The notes under the pieces: generated by a model
Told to the model about the DNA's origin: nothing
Databases searched by the model: none
The model's input: the letters and a program-made list of their open reading frames with translations, nothing else
In this document: positions 22,625 to 31,577 of the stretch, piece after piece
Layout: every line of letters begins with the position of its first letter
How positions within the stretch are numbered: position 1 is the stretch's first letter
DNA from: Pseudomonadota bacterium
GTDB taxonomy: Bacteria > Pseudomonadota > Gammaproteobacteria > Pseudomonadales > UBA5518
Direction: 5' to 3'
Assembly: GCA_963204845.1 (NCBI GenBank)
Contig: CAUJIL010000162.1
Span: forward strand, 1-41,879
Length of the DNA: 41,879 nucleotides
Position numbers and translations under genes: made by a program

Positions 22625-23957
22625 GTTGCTCGCTGGCGCCGCGGATGCGCTCACCGACCTCGAGCGCCGCGTCGCGATCGATGCCGAGCGCGCCGAAGGC
22701 CTGGTCCGGAATCGACTCGAGCGGCGCGCTACCGATGCCCTGCTGGCGCAGCAAGCGGGTCGCCAGCTGCAGCAGGCGCGCGGCAACCTCGTGTTCGCCG
22801 GCCTGCTCGGGTGCCTGCTGGAAGCGCAGCGCCGAGCTCACCTCCTCGGGCAGGTGCCAGAAGCGCATCAGCCACCCGGCCATCTGTTCGCGGGTCACGC
22901 CGAGCAGGAACCGCTCGACGTGCCAGTGCCCCACGTGCGCGTTGGCGTCGGTGTAGCGGCATACCAGCTGCATCTGCGGCTTGAACAGTTCGCCGAGGAT
23001 CAGCGCGCCGAAGTTGTGCAGCAAACCGCTCAGGTAGGTGTGTCCGAGTTGCGGACGCAGGCTCGAGGGCATCGCCTTCGCCAGACCCTCGACCATCGCC
23101 GCGCAGTGCACCGCCTGCACCCAGTACGTGCGGTAGCCGTGACGGCCTTCCCTGGACATGCGCATCGTCTTGCCGAGCGCCAGGCCGAGCGCGAGGTTCA
23201 TCACCAGGTCGAAGCCGAGCACGCGCACGATCGCGTCCTGGATCGAGCGGACCTTGCCGGGGGCGGCGTAGTACGGCGAGGAGGCCCAGCTCACCACCTG
23301 CGCGGCCAGCGCCGGATCGATCTCGACCACGCGGGCGAGGTCGCTGACGCTGGCGTACGGGTCGGCGCTGATGCGGATGATGCGGTGCGCGATCTCCGGC
23401 AGCGGCGGGAAGTCCAGCGTGTCTTCCAGGCGCCGCTCGATGCGCCGCGAGGTGAAGCGCGCCACTGCGTTGCCTATATCGTCCTCGTCCGCGGACCCCT
23501 CGACGCACGCGGGCCCCAGATCGTCGAGCGGCACGCAGAAATCGGCGCTGCTGCACATGCCGTCGTCGAGCAGGGTGGCGAAGTCGGCCTCGGGCACGCG
23601 CACGCGCGCTCCGCCGGCGTCGAGTTCCAGCTCGCCGCGGGAACGCAGCGAGCGATCCGCGATGACCGGCACGTCGAGTGCGCGCGGCAGCGCGGGGAGC
23701 GACGTCAGCCCGTGCGCCGCCAGGTACGCGGCGACCGCGTCCTCGGGGGCGGCGAGCAGTTCGCGGCCGGCGAAGCGGTTCAGCGCGTCGAGGTCGAGCA
23801 GGGTGTCGGCCGGGATCAGCACCAGCACCCGTCCGGCGGCGTCCTGCAGCAGGGCTGCGCGCACTTCGGTGGCGGTGCCGGGCGCCGCCAGTTCGGCCGG
23901 CGTCCATTGGATCGCTGCGGTGTCGAGCAGCCTGCTCACGGCTTGCGGCAATTCCAT
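22593..23957 (-). CDS. YbaK-like aminoacyl-tRNA deacylase domain + HDOD domain protein
   Basis: A 454-residue two-domain protein. Residues 1 to about 150 resemble the YbaK/ProX fold (QAVSRLLDTAAIQWTPAEL, AAPEDAVAAYLAAHGL, VIADRSLRSRGELELDAGG). Residues from about 190 form an HDOD domain: DFPPLPEIAHRIIRISADP, LARVVEIDPALAAQVVSWAS, SIQDAIVRVLGFDLVMNLALG. HDOD domains are HD-superfamily relatives that usually lack the catalytic metal ligands and act in signalling, motility or stress control. This fused architecture recurs in gammaproteobacteria; its biochemical role is not established. The ATG at 23957 has AGGA nine bases upstream. It lies downstream of recG on the same strand, with 89 bases between. 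Confidence 0.85.
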   Translation of the reverse strand: MELPQAVSRLLDTAAIQWTPAELAAPGTATEVRAALLQDAAGRVLVLIPADTLLDLDALNRFAGRELLAAPEDAVAAYLAAHGLTSLPALPRALDVPVIADRSLRSRGELELDAGGARVRVPEADFATLLDDGMCSSADFCVPLDDLGPACVEGSADEDDIGNAVARFTSRRIERRLEDTLDFPPLPEIAHRIIRISADPYASVSDLARVVEIDPALAAQVVSWASSPYYAAPGKVRSIQDAIVRVLGFDLVMNLALGLALGKTMRMSREGRHGYRTYWVQAVHCAAMVEGLAKAMPSSLRPQLGHTYLSGLLHNFGALILGELFKPQMQLVCRYTDANAHVGHWHVERFLLGVTREQMAGWLMRFWHLPEEVSSALRFQQAPEQAGEHEVAARLLQLATRLLRQQGIGSAPLESIPDQAFGALGIDRDAALEVGERIRGASEQLKAIAHDLAA

Positions 23958-24046
23958 CGTCGTCGTTCCTGTGGCGATGGAGGAAGTGTAGTTGAAGGCG
24001 TGCGGTGCCACACGAAGCGCACGCCGTGGACGTGACGCGGTCGCGC

Positions 24047-26140
24047 TCAGGCCTCGGCGTAGCGCGTACGTCCGGGCAACCAGCGTTCGAGCAGCGGTTC
24101 CACGCTCTCCGGGTGGCGTTCGAGCAGCGTCGCGGCCGCGGTGCGCACCGCGGGCCGCAGCCCCCCAACGCGCCGCAGGTCGGCGAAGCGCAGTCCCATC
24201 AACCCCGTCTGGCGCGTTCCCAGCAGCTCTCCCGGTCCGCGCAGCGCCAGGTCGCGTTCGGCGAGCACGAAACCGTCGGCGGTATCGCGCATCGCATCCA
24301 GCCGGGCGCGCCCGTTGAGCGACAGCGGCGGCTGGTACAGCAGCACGCAGTGGCTGGCAACGCTGCCGCGGCCGACGCGCCCGCGCAACTGGTGCAGCTG
24401 CGCCAGCCCGAGCCGCTCGGCGTTCTCGATGATCATCAGCGAGGCGCGCGGCACGTCCACGCCGACCTCGATCACGGTGGTGGCGACCAGCAGCCCGATC
24501 TCACCGCGCTTGAACGCGTCCATGGTCGCCAGCCGCTCGCGCGTCGCGACGCGCCCGTGCACCAGCCCCACCCTGAGCTCCGGCAACTGCGCGGCGAGCT
24601 CGGCCGCGGTGGCTTCGGCCGCCTGTGCCTGCAGCGTCTCGGATTCCTCGATCAGCGTGCACACCCAGTACGCCTGGCGCCCCTCGGCGCAGGCCGCGCG
24701 CACGCGCTCGACCACCTCGGCGCGGCGCGTGTTCGCGAGCACGGCCGTGGTCACCGGCGTGCGACCCGGCGGCAGCTCGTCGATCAGCGAGTAATCGAGA
24801 TCGGCGTAGGCCGTCATCGCCAGCGTGCGCGGGATCGGGGTTGCCGTCATCACCAGCTGGTGCGGGGCGCTGCCGTCAGCGGCACCCTTCTCGCGCAACG
24901 CCAGGCGCTGGTGCACGCCGAAGCGATGCTGCTCGTCGATGATCACGAGGCCGAGCCGCGCGAAGCTCACGCGTTCCTGGAACAGCGCGTGGGTGCCGAC
25001 CGCGAGCTCGATCGTGCCGTCGGCGATGCCGGCGAGCGCGGCGCGGCGCTCCTTCGCCGGCAAGCGCCCGCCGAGCAGCACGCAGCGCAGCCCGAGGGGC
25101 TCGAACCAGGCCGCGAAGCTGCGCAAGTGCTGCTCGGCGAGCAACTCGGTCGGCGCCATGATCGCGACCTGCCAGCCGCAGCCGATCACGGTGAGCGCCG
25201 CGAGCGCCGCCACCAGCGTTTTCCCGCAGCCCACGTCACCCTGGACCAGGCGCAGCATTGGCCGTCCGCTCCCGAGGTCGGAGCGGATCTCGGCGCTGAC
25301 GCGCAGTTGTGCGGCGGTCGGCGTGAACCCCAGGCGCTCGAGCAGCCTCTGACGCAGCCGCCCGTCGTCGGCGAGCACCGGTGCGTGCTGCGTGCGTGCG
25401 CGCCGGCGGATCAGCAGCAAGCCGAGGTGGTGCGCGAGCAGTTCCTCGGTGGCGAGCCGCTGCTGGTACGGGTGGGTGCCGTCCATCAGCTCCGCGACCG
25501 GTGCGTCGGGCGGCGGGCGGTGCAGGTAGCGCAGCGCGGTGGCGAGCGGCACCGATGCCCCTGCCAGACCCGCCGGCAGCAGCTCGACCAGCGAGCTGTT
25601 GTCCAGCATCTGCAATGCCTGCGACGTGAGTGAACGCCAGCTTCCCTGCTGCAGTCCCTCGGCGCTCGGGTAAACCGGCGTCAGCGCCGCCTCGCCGGCT
25701 TCCCCGGCACCGCTCACCGCGCGATACTCCGGGTGGTACATCTCGATGCCGTTGCGCCCGCGGCGCGCCTCGCCGAAGCAGCGCAGCCGCCCGGCCTCGC
25801 GCAGCCCGCGCTGCTGGGAGGCATTGAAGTGGTAGAAGCGCAGCGTCAGCACCCCGCTCATGTCGGCCAGCAGGCAGACCAGGCTGCGCCGCCGCCCGGC
25901 CTCGATCCGCACATCGAGCACCTGCCCCTCCACCACGGCCTCGACACCGGGCAGCAGCGTGGCGATCGGCAGCACGCGGGTGCGATCCTGGTAGCGCAGT
26001 GGCAGGTGGAACAGTACGTCGGCGACACTGCGGATGCCGAGTGCGGCAAGGCGCGCAGCCAGTTGCGGCCCGACACCGCGCAGCGCGCCGACCGGTACGC
26101 GTTCGAGGGCGGGACTGAGGGGCGCGTGATCCTGGGGCAA
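24047..26140 (-). CDS. recG: ATP-dependent DNA helicase RecG
   Basis: A 697-residue superfamily 2 helicase matching RecG in length and motifs. The N-terminal wedge region contains LRGVGPQLAARLAALGI, FHLPLRYQDRT and LVCLLADMSGVLTLRFYHF (OB fold). The helicase core has VQGDVGCGKTLVAALAA (Walker A), MAPTELLAEQH, IIDEQHRFGVHQR (II), VMTATPIPRTLAMTAYAD (III), GLVHGRVATRER (IV), LLVATTVIEVGVDVP (V) and HQLRGRVGRG (VI). It remodels stalled forks and Holliday junctions. The apparent start is TTG at 26140 with no clear ribosome site; no better in-frame start was found, so the first codon is uncertain. In Pseudomonas recG lies a little downstream of ridA; here a reversed gene stands between them. Confidence 0.94.
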   Translation of the reverse strand: MPQDHAPLSPALERVPVGALRGVGPQLAARLAALGIRSVADVLFHLPLRYQDRTRVLPIATLLPGVEAVVEGQVLDVRIEAGRRRSLVCLLADMSGVLTLRFYHFNASQQRGLREAGRLRCFGEARRGRNGIEMYHPEYRAVSGAGEAGEAALTPVYPSAEGLQQGSWRSLTSQALQMLDNSSLVELLPAGLAGASVPLATALRYLHRPPPDAPVAELMDGTHPYQQRLATEELLAHHLGLLLIRRRARTQHAPVLADDGRLRQRLLERLGFTPTAAQLRVSAEIRSDLGSGRPMLRLVQGDVGCGKTLVAALAALTVIGCGWQVAIMAPTELLAEQHLRSFAAWFEPLGLRCVLLGGRLPAKERRAALAGIADGTIELAVGTHALFQERVSFARLGLVIIDEQHRFGVHQRLALREKGAADGSAPHQLVMTATPIPRTLAMTAYADLDYSLIDELPPGRTPVTTAVLANTRRAEVVERVRAACAEGRQAYWVCTLIEESETLQAQAAEATAAELAAQLPELRVGLVHGRVATRERLATMDAFKRGEIGLLVATTVIEVGVDVPRASLMIIENAERLGLAQLHQLRGRVGRGSVASHCVLLYQPPLSLNGRARLDAMRDTADGFVLAERDLALRGPGELLGTRQTGLMGLRFADLRRVGGLRPAVRTAAATLLERHPESVEPLLERWLPGRTRYAEA

Positions 26141-26210
26141 ACGAAGCGGCCGATCCGGTGACTCAACGGCGTTGTGCGATCATAGCCGAAGGTGGAGCCG
26201 GAGAGCGTGC

Positions 26211-27083
26211 ATGAACCCTGCGAACATTCTGATTGCCGGCTGCGGTGACGTCGGCGGCCTGCTCGCGGCGCGCCTGCTCGCCGCCGGGCATCAGGTCACC
26301 GGACTGCGTCGACGCGTCGCGGCGCTGCCCGCCGGGGTCGAAGCGCTCGCCGCCGACCTCGCACAGCCTGCCACCCTCGGTGCCCTTGGCGGGCGGAATT
26401 TCGACGTCGTCGTCGTGACCACCGCGGCTGGGCGCTTCGACGAGCTGCACTACCGCGCGATCTACGTCGACGGTCTGCGTCACCTGCTCGATGCGCTGCG
26501 CGGCGCCCCGCGCGTGCTGCTCGCCTCGAGCACCGGGGTCTACCACCAGCACGACGGACAGTGGGTCGACGAGGACTCGCCGGCCGAACCGCAGGGCTTC
26601 GCGGGCCGTATCCTGCTCGAGGCCGAGCGGCTGCTGGCCGAACGCACCGGCGAGCGCGCCGCGGTGGTGCGTTTCGGCGGGATCTATGGTCCGGGACGCG
26701 AGCGGCTGCTGCAGGAAGTCATGGCCGGGGTCGGCTGCCCGCGGGAGCCGGTGCGCTACACGAACCGCATCCACCGTGACGACGGTGCCGGGATCCTCGG
26801 CTTCCTGGTCGAACGACTGCTCGCGGGCGCGCCGTGCGCCCGCCTGTATCTCGGGGTCGACAGCTTGCCGGCGCCGATGTGGGAAGTGCGGCACTGGATC
26901 GCCGCGCAGCTCGGCGTCGCGCTGGACGACGCGCTTCCGGCCGCGCCCGCGGTGCGCGCGCCGGGCAGCAAGCGCGTCTCGAACCGCCGCTTGCTCGCGG
27001 CCGGCTACGCGTTCCGCTACCCGGACTACCGCGCCGGCTACGCGCCGCTGATCGCGGCGCTCAGGACTTCAGCACCATCGTAG
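26211..27083 (+). CDS. YeeZ-like NAD(P)-binding epimerase/dehydratase family protein
   Basis: A 290-residue Rossmann protein of the extended SDR type: ILIAGCGDVGGLLAARLLAAGH holds GxGxxG (split here as ILIAGCGDVGG and LLAARLLAAGH). VLLASSTGVYHQHDGQWVDE carries the Ser and Tyr of the active-site region, but the usual YxxxK spacing is not met clearly. RFGGIYGPGRERLL, RIHRDDGAG and VSNRRLLAAGYAFRYP are typical of the YeeZ/NAD-epimerase group. The substrate is unknown. GGAG seven bases before the ATG supports the start. The gene lies opposite in direction to recG and ridA, diverging from recG and overlapping the tail of ridA by 23 bases. Confidence 0.86.
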   Translation: MNPANILIAGCGDVGGLLAARLLAAGHQVTGLRRRVAALPAGVEALAADLAQPATLGALGGRNFDVVVVTTAAGRFDELHYRAIYVDGLRHLLDALRGAPRVLLASSTGVYHQHDGQWVDEDSPAEPQGFAGRILLEAERLLAERTGERAAVVRFGGIYGPGRERLLQEVMAGVGCPREPVRYTNRIHRDDGAGILGFLVERLLAGAPCARLYLGVDSLPAPMWEVRHWIAAQLGVALDDALPAAPAVRAPGSKRVSNRRLLAAGYAFRYPDYRAGYAPLIAALRTSAPS

Positions 27084-27450
27084 CCTCCACTTCCACCGCC
27101 GCGCCGCGCGGCAGCGCCGCGACCTGCACGCAGGCGCGTGCCGGGTACGGCTCGGTGAAGTGGCGCGCCATCACCGCGTTCACGGCACCGAAATCGGCGA
27201 GGTCGGTCAGGTAGATGTTGACCTTCACGAACTGGTTCAGGTCGCCCCCGGACGCGCGCGCGACCGCGGCCAGGTTGCGGAACACCTGCTCGGTCTGCGC
27301 GGCCACGTCGCCTTCGACCAGCTCCATGGTCGCCGGATCGAGCGGGATCTGTCCCGACAGCCAGACCGTGTTGTTGGCCTTCACGGCCTGGGAGTACGGT
27401 CCTATCGCCTGCGGCGCCTCGCTGGTGTGAATGACTGCGCGGTTGCTCAT
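27061..27450 (-). CDS. ridA: RidA family enamine/imine deaminase
   Basis: A 129-residue RidA (YjgF) protein that hydrolyses reactive 2-aminoacrylate and related enamines, by-products of PLP enzymes. Family landmarks are intact: TSEAPQAIGPYSQAVK, WLSGQIPLDP, QTEQVFRNLAAV, the substrate-binding Arg105 in YPARACVQVAALPRG, and Glu120 in VEVEATMV. It works as a trimer in the cytoplasm. GAGGAAA stands four bases before the ATG. It follows spoT by 31 bases on the same strand, the order seen in many gammaproteobacteria, so it is probably the last gene of the gmk-rpoZ-spoT transcript. Confidence 0.96.
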   Translation of the reverse strand: MSNRAVIHTSEAPQAIGPYSQAVKANNTVWLSGQIPLDPATMELVEGDVAAQTEQVFRNLAAVARASGGDLNQFVKVNIYLTDLADFGAVNAVMARHFTEPYPARACVQVAALPRGAAVEVEATMVLKS

Positions 27451-27481
27451 CGGGTTTCCTCGGGGTGGGGTGGAACAGGCC

Positions 27482-29602
27482 TCAGCGCCTGACTCGAGTG
27501 ACTTTCATGACCGATTTCAGGGTGCGGATGCGGCGGATGATGCGTGCCAGCGCGACGCGGTTCCCGACCCCGACCACGAGGCGCACCTGGCTGATGCGCG
27601 CGTCACGCTCCTCCATGCCGATCTTCTCGATGTTCACGTCCATCGCGCTGACGCGGTTCGCCAGCGCGGCGATCACGCCCTTCTGGTTCTCGAGCTCGAC
27701 CAGCAGCTCGACACTGAACTCGCCACTGGCGTCCTCGGCCCAGCGCAGCTGCGTGCAGCGCTCGGGATCGGCGATGAACTCGGCGATGTTGTTGCAGTTA
27801 TCGCGGTGCACCACCACGCCGCGCCCGGCGCTGATGTGTCCCACGATCGCGTCGCCGGGGATCGGGTAGCAGCATTTCGCGAAGCTGAGCACCATGCCTT
27901 CGGTGCCGCGGATCGCCAGCGGCGACAGATCGCTGCCGGGTGCGCCGGCCGGGGCTTCGCTGATGCCGAGCAGCCGGCGCGCGGTCAGCAGCGCGACGCG
28001 GTTGCCGAGGCCGATTTCCTCGAGGATGCCGTCGAACGAGGCGCGCCGCGTCTCCAGCAGCAGCTGTTCGACCGCGCGCGCCTCGAGCACCCCGCGGATG
28101 CTGCTGCCGAGGCTGGCGAGCGCCTTCTCGAGCAGCCGCCGTCCCAGCTCGATCGATTCCGAGCGCTGCTGGCTCTTCAGGTAATGCCGGATGTTCGTGC
28201 GTGCCTTGGCGGTGACCACGAAGCCTAGCCAGGTGGGGTTCGGGTTCGCGCGCGGCGCGGTGACGATCTCCACCGTCTGGCCGCTCTGCAGCCGCGTGCT
28301 GAGCGGCGCGAGGTTGCGGTCGATGCGGCACGCTACGCAGCTGTTGCCGATGTCGGTGTGCACGGCGTAGGCGAAGTCCACCGCGGTCGCCCCGTTGGGC
28401 AGCGCGAAGATCGCGCCGCGCGGCGTGAACACGTAGACCTCGTCCGGGAACAGGTCGATCTTCATGCTCTCGATGAACTCGAGCGAGTTGCCCGCCCGTT
28501 GTTGCATCTCGAGCAGCCCCTGCACCCACTGGCGCGCGCGCGAGTGTCCGCTGCCGGGGCGATCCGAGCCGCTGCTCTTGTACAGCCAGTGCGCCGCGAT
28601 GCCGTTGTTGGCCATCTCCTCCATTTCCGTGGTGCGGATCTGGATCTCGATCGGCACGCCGTGCATGCCGAACAGCACCGTGTGCAGCGACTGGTAGCCG
28701 TTGGTCTTCGGGATCGCGATGTAGTCCTTGAAGTGGCCGGGCACCGGCTTGTAGAGGTTGTGCATCGCGCCGAGCACGCGGTAGCAGTTGTCGACGTTCT
28801 CGACCACGATGCGAAACGCGAACACGTCCATGATCTCGGAGAAGGACTTGCCCTTGGCGCGCATCTTGCGGTAGATGCTGTAGAGGTGCTTCTCGCGCCC
28901 GATCACGCGCGCCGCGATCCCTTCCTCGCGCAACCGCGCCTCGATCTTGCGCTGGATCTGGCTCACCAGTTCCTTGCGGTTGCCGCGTGCCTTGCGCACC
29001 GCGGCGCGGATCCGGCGCGCGCGCATCGGATGCAGCGCCGCGAAGCCGAGGTCCTCGAACTCGACGCGCAGGTTGTTCATCCCGAGGCGCAGCGCGATCG
29101 GGGCGTAGATCTCGAGCGTCTCGTGCGCGATGCGGCGGCGCTTCTCGGGCTTCAGCACGTCGAGCGTGCGCATGTTGTGCAGGCGGTCGGCGAGCTTGAC
29201 CAGGATCACGCGGATGTCGCGCGCCATCGCCATCGCCATCTTCTGGAAGTTCTCGGCCTGGGCTTCGGCGCGCGAGGTGGTCTCGAACTGCGAGAGCTTG
29301 CTGACGCCGTCGACCAGTTCCGCGACGGCGGGGCCGAATTGCGCGGCCAGGGCTTCCTTCGGGATCCCGGTGTCCTCGATCACGTCGTGCAGCAGCGCCG
29401 CGATCAGGCTCTGCTGGTCCATGCGCATGTCGGCGAGGATATGCGCCACCGCCAGCGGGTGCGTCACGTACGGCTGCCCGGTGCGCCGCACCTGGCCGTC
29501 GTGTGCCTGTTCGGAGAAGTAGTACGCGCGCCGTACCGCGTCGACCTGCTCGTGGGCGAGGTAGCCGCGGAGCTTGTCGGTCAGCGTGCCGAGTTGCTGC
29601 AT
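27482..29602 (-). CDS. spoT: Bifunctional (p)ppGpp synthetase/hydrolase SpoT
   Basis: A 706-residue RelA/SpoT homologue with all domains. The hydrolase HD domain is intact: His48 in YVTHPLAVAH, then HDVIEDTG (72-79). The synthetase domain shows EIMDVFAFRIVVENVDNCYR, VPGHFKDYIAIPKTNGYQSL and VPIEIQIRT. These are followed by TGS (VYVFTPRGAIFALPNGATAV), a conserved-Cys/helical region with CCYPIPGD, and a C-terminal ACT domain (LLVELENQKGVIAALANRVS). The intact HD motif makes it SpoT-like rather than a RelA, able both to make and to degrade the alarmone. It sits 25 bases behind rpoZ, as in E. coli and Pseudomonas. No strong ribosome site precedes the ATG. Confidence 0.95.
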   Translation of the reverse strand: MQQLGTLTDKLRGYLAHEQVDAVRRAYYFSEQAHDGQVRRTGQPYVTHPLAVAHILADMRMDQQSLIAALLHDVIEDTGIPKEALAAQFGPAVAELVDGVSKLSQFETTSRAEAQAENFQKMAMAMARDIRVILVKLADRLHNMRTLDVLKPEKRRRIAHETLEIYAPIALRLGMNNLRVEFEDLGFAALHPMRARRIRAAVRKARGNRKELVSQIQRKIEARLREEGIAARVIGREKHLYSIYRKMRAKGKSFSEIMDVFAFRIVVENVDNCYRVLGAMHNLYKPVPGHFKDYIAIPKTNGYQSLHTVLFGMHGVPIEIQIRTTEMEEMANNGIAAHWLYKSSGSDRPGSGHSRARQWVQGLLEMQQRAGNSLEFIESMKIDLFPDEVYVFTPRGAIFALPNGATAVDFAYAVHTDIGNSCVACRIDRNLAPLSTRLQSGQTVEIVTAPRANPNPTWLGFVVTAKARTNIRHYLKSQQRSESIELGRRLLEKALASLGSSIRGVLEARAVEQLLLETRRASFDGILEEIGLGNRVALLTARRLLGISEAPAGAPGSDLSPLAIRGTEGMVLSFAKCCYPIPGDAIVGHISAGRGVVVHRDNCNNIAEFIADPERCTQLRWAEDASGEFSVELLVELENQKGVIAALANRVSAMDVNIEKIGMEERDARISQVRLVVGVGNRVALARIIRRIRTLKSVMKVTRVRR

Positions 29603-29627
29603 GCGCGTGACCCGCGCGCCCCGTCCA

Positions 29628-29885
29628 TCACAGGCCGGCGGCTTCTACCTGCGCCTCGAGCAGTTCCTCGAAGCTGGGTTCGCTGCGCTCCTCGAAGATC
29701 TCGGGACCGATCAGGCCTTCCTCGATCTCGCGCAGCGCGATCACCGTCGGCTTGTCGGACTCCTCGTGCACCAGCGGATCCTTGCCACCGGTGGCGAGCT
29801 GGCGCGCGCGCCTGGCGGCGAGCATCACCAGTTCGAAGCGGTTGTCGACCTTGTCGAGGCATTCCTCTACCGTAATACGTGCCAT
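29628..29885 (-). CDS. rpoZ: RNA polymerase omega subunit
   Basis: An 85-residue omega subunit that helps fold and assemble the beta' subunit and forms part of a ppGpp-binding site. The family N-terminus is complete: MARITVEECLDKVDNRFELV followed by MLAARRARQLATGG, then KPTVIALREIEEGLI. The acidic C-terminal tail (FEERSEPSFEELLEAQVEA) is typical of gammaproteobacteria. It lies between gmk (72 bases upstream) and spoT, the standard order, which links polymerase, GMP kinase and ppGpp metabolism in one operon. Confidence 0.96.
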   Translation of the reverse strand: MARITVEECLDKVDNRFELVMLAARRARQLATGGKDPLVHEESDKPTVIALREIEEGLIGPEIFEERSEPSFEELLEAQVEAAGL

Positions 29886-29957
29886 GGTTCTTACCTGTAG
29901 CGTGGTTTCAGCACCGCCCGCCAGCGGCGCGGGGGGCGCGCATTCTAGCAGAGTTCC

Positions 29958-30590
29958 TCAGGAGGCCGACAGCAGGCTGCCGATCAGTCCGCCGAGCCGT
30001 ACCGCCTGGGCCGGGCGGCGCAGGCGGTTGGCCCGCACGATGGCGCGCAGGTCCGCGAGCGCTGCTTCGAACACCTCGTTGACGACGACGTAATCGGACT
30101 CGTCGTAGTGCGACATCTCGCTGACCGCCTCGCGCATCCGGTTGCCGATCACCTCGTCGCCGTCCTGGTTGCGTCCGCGCAGGCGCTGCTCGAGCGTTGC
30201 GCGCGACGGTGGCAGGATGTAGATGGACTGCGAACCCGGCACGCGTTCGCGCACCTGGCGCGCGCCCTGCCAGTCGATCTCGAGGATCAGGTCCCGCCCG
30301 CCGGCGAGCGTGGCCAGCACCTGTTCGCGCGAGGTGCCGTAGAGGTTGCCGAAGACCGTGGCGTGCTCGAGGAAATCGTCCCGTGCGAGCATCTGCTCGA
30401 AGCGTTCGCGAGCGACGAAGTGGTAGTTCACGCCGTCGGTCTCGCCCGGGCGGCGTTCGCGCGTGGTGTGAGATACCGAGGCCAGCAGGCCCGGATCGCC
30501 GGCCACCAGCGCGGCGACCAGGCTGGTCTTGCCGGCGCCGGAGGGCGCCGACACGGTGTAGAGGGTGCCGGAGGCGACGGCCGCGTTCAT
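29958..30590 (-). CDS. gmk: Guanylate kinase
   Basis: A 210-residue enzyme converting GMP to GDP with ATP. The P-loop SAPSGAGKTSL lies at 14-24, followed by the GMP-binding blocks SVSHTTRERRPGETDGVNYH and FLEHATVFGNLYGTS, and the lid segment ILPPSRATLEQRLRGRNQD. The ATG at 30590 overlaps the yicC stop (ATGA), so the two are translationally coupled. The very long upstream extension of the frame is antisense to yicC and rph and is not real. Length and spacing match the family. Confidence 0.95.
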   Translation of the reverse strand: MNAAVASGTLYTVSAPSGAGKTSLVAALVAGDPGLLASVSHTTRERRPGETDGVNYHFVARERFEQMLARDDFLEHATVFGNLYGTSREQVLATLAGGRDLILEIDWQGARQVRERVPGSQSIYILPPSRATLEQRLRGRNQDGDEVIGNRMREAVSEMSHYDESDYVVVNEVFEAALADLRAIVRANRLRRPAQAVRLGGLIGSLLSAS

Positions 30591-31441
30591 TCGATGTTCT
30601 GCACCTGTTCGCGCATCTGTTCGATCAACACCTTCAGCTCCACCGCCGAGCGCGTGGTCTGCGCCGCCACCGACTTCGACGCCAGCGTGTTCGCCTCGCG
30701 GTTGAACTCCTGCATCAGGAAGTCGAGGCGCCGTCCGCAGGAACCGCCCTCGTGGAGGCTGTGGCGCGCCTCGCGCACGTGCGACTGCAGGCGGTCGAGT
30801 TCCTCGGCGACGTCGGAGCGGGCGGCGAGCAGCACGATCTCCTGTTCGAGGCGCTGCGGCTCGATCGTCGCGACGAAGTCGGCAACGCGTTCGTGCAGGC
30901 GCTGGCGGTGCGCGTCGATGATCACGGGCAGGGAGTCGCGCACCTCGGTGACGATCGCCTCGATGCGCGCGAGCCGCTGTTCGAGCTGCGCCGCGAGCGT
31001 GGCTCCCTCGCGCGCGCGCATCGCCAGCAGTTCGTCGATCGTCGCGCCGAGCAGCCCGAGAGCATCGCGCGCCACCTCGTCCTCGTCGGGGTGCTGCTCG
31101 GCGAGCACGCCCGGCCAGCGCAGCAAATCGAGCGTGGTTGGTGCACCGAGGTCCGAGGTCAGCGCCGCGCTGCGCACGCAGGCCTCGTGCAGCCGGCGCA
31201 CCGCTTCCTCGTCGATCACGAGCGGCCCGGGCTGCGCGCGCGCCGTGTGCAGGCGCAGCGCACAATCGACCTTGCCGCGGCCGATACGCTCGCGCAGCAG
31301 TTCGCGCGCCGGCATTTCGAGCTGACGGGCGGACTCCGGCAGCCGCAGCTGCGTCTCGAGGTAACGGTGGTTGACCGAGCGGACTTCCCAGGCCAGGGAG
31401 CCCCAAGGAAACGTCTGCTCGCGGCGTGCGAACGCCGTCAT
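30587..31441 (-). CDS. yicC: YicC family endoribonuclease-like protein
   Basis: A 284-residue protein closely following E. coli YicC: MTAFARRE, WEVRSVNHRYLETQLRLPE, IGRGKVDCALR, LLRWPGVLAEQ, and the highly conserved end RRLDFLMQEFNREANTLASK and ELKVLIEQMREQVQNIE. YicC proteins have been reported as RNA-binding endoribonucleases that influence small-RNA decay with PNPase. In E. coli the gene is also next to rph. The ATG at 31441 is chosen from that alignment; the longer frame to 31507 runs through the promoter region. It is divergent from rph across 136 bases and overlaps gmk by 4 bases. Confidence 0.94.
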   Translation of the reverse strand: MTAFARREQTFPWGSLAWEVRSVNHRYLETQLRLPESARQLEMPARELLRERIGRGKVDCALRLHTARAQPGPLVIDEEAVRRLHEACVRSAALTSDLGAPTTLDLLRWPGVLAEQHPDEDEVARDALGLLGATIDELLAMRAREGATLAAQLEQRLARIEAIVTEVRDSLPVIIDAHRQRLHERVADFVATIEPQRLEQEIVLLAARSDVAEELDRLQSHVREARHSLHEGGSCGRRLDFLMQEFNREANTLASKSVAAQTTRSAVELKVLIEQMREQVQNIE

Positions 31442-31485
31442 GCTCTGGACCGCTGGCAAGGCTCGACTCCGGTGGATCTGGCCGC

Positions 31486-31491
31486 ATTGTA
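31486..31491 (-). promoter_or_regulatory. Candidate -10 box (TACAAT) for yicC-gmk-rpoZ-spoT
   Basis: Read on the minus strand, TACAAT lies about 45 bases before the yicC ATG in the region between the divergent yicC and rph genes. The -35 zone is AT-richer than its surroundings but has no good TTGACA match, so support is moderate. Confidence 0.35.
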
Positions 31492-31531
31492 GTCGCGCCG
31501 CGCGCATAAATCATGTTCGTACCCGCGTGTG

Positions 31532-31537
31532 TATAAT
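31532..31537 (+). promoter_or_regulatory. Candidate -10 box (TATAAT) for rph
   Basis: A perfect TATAAT lies 40 bases before the rph ATG, preceded by TGTG, close to an extended -10. The -35 zone (about 31509-31515, aatcatg) is a poor match. The box faces the minus-strand TACAAT at 31486, giving a back-to-back promoter region. Confidence 0.55.
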
Positions 31538-31577
31538 CGCGGCCCCGCACCTGCGCCAGCCCCCCGGAGTATCGATC

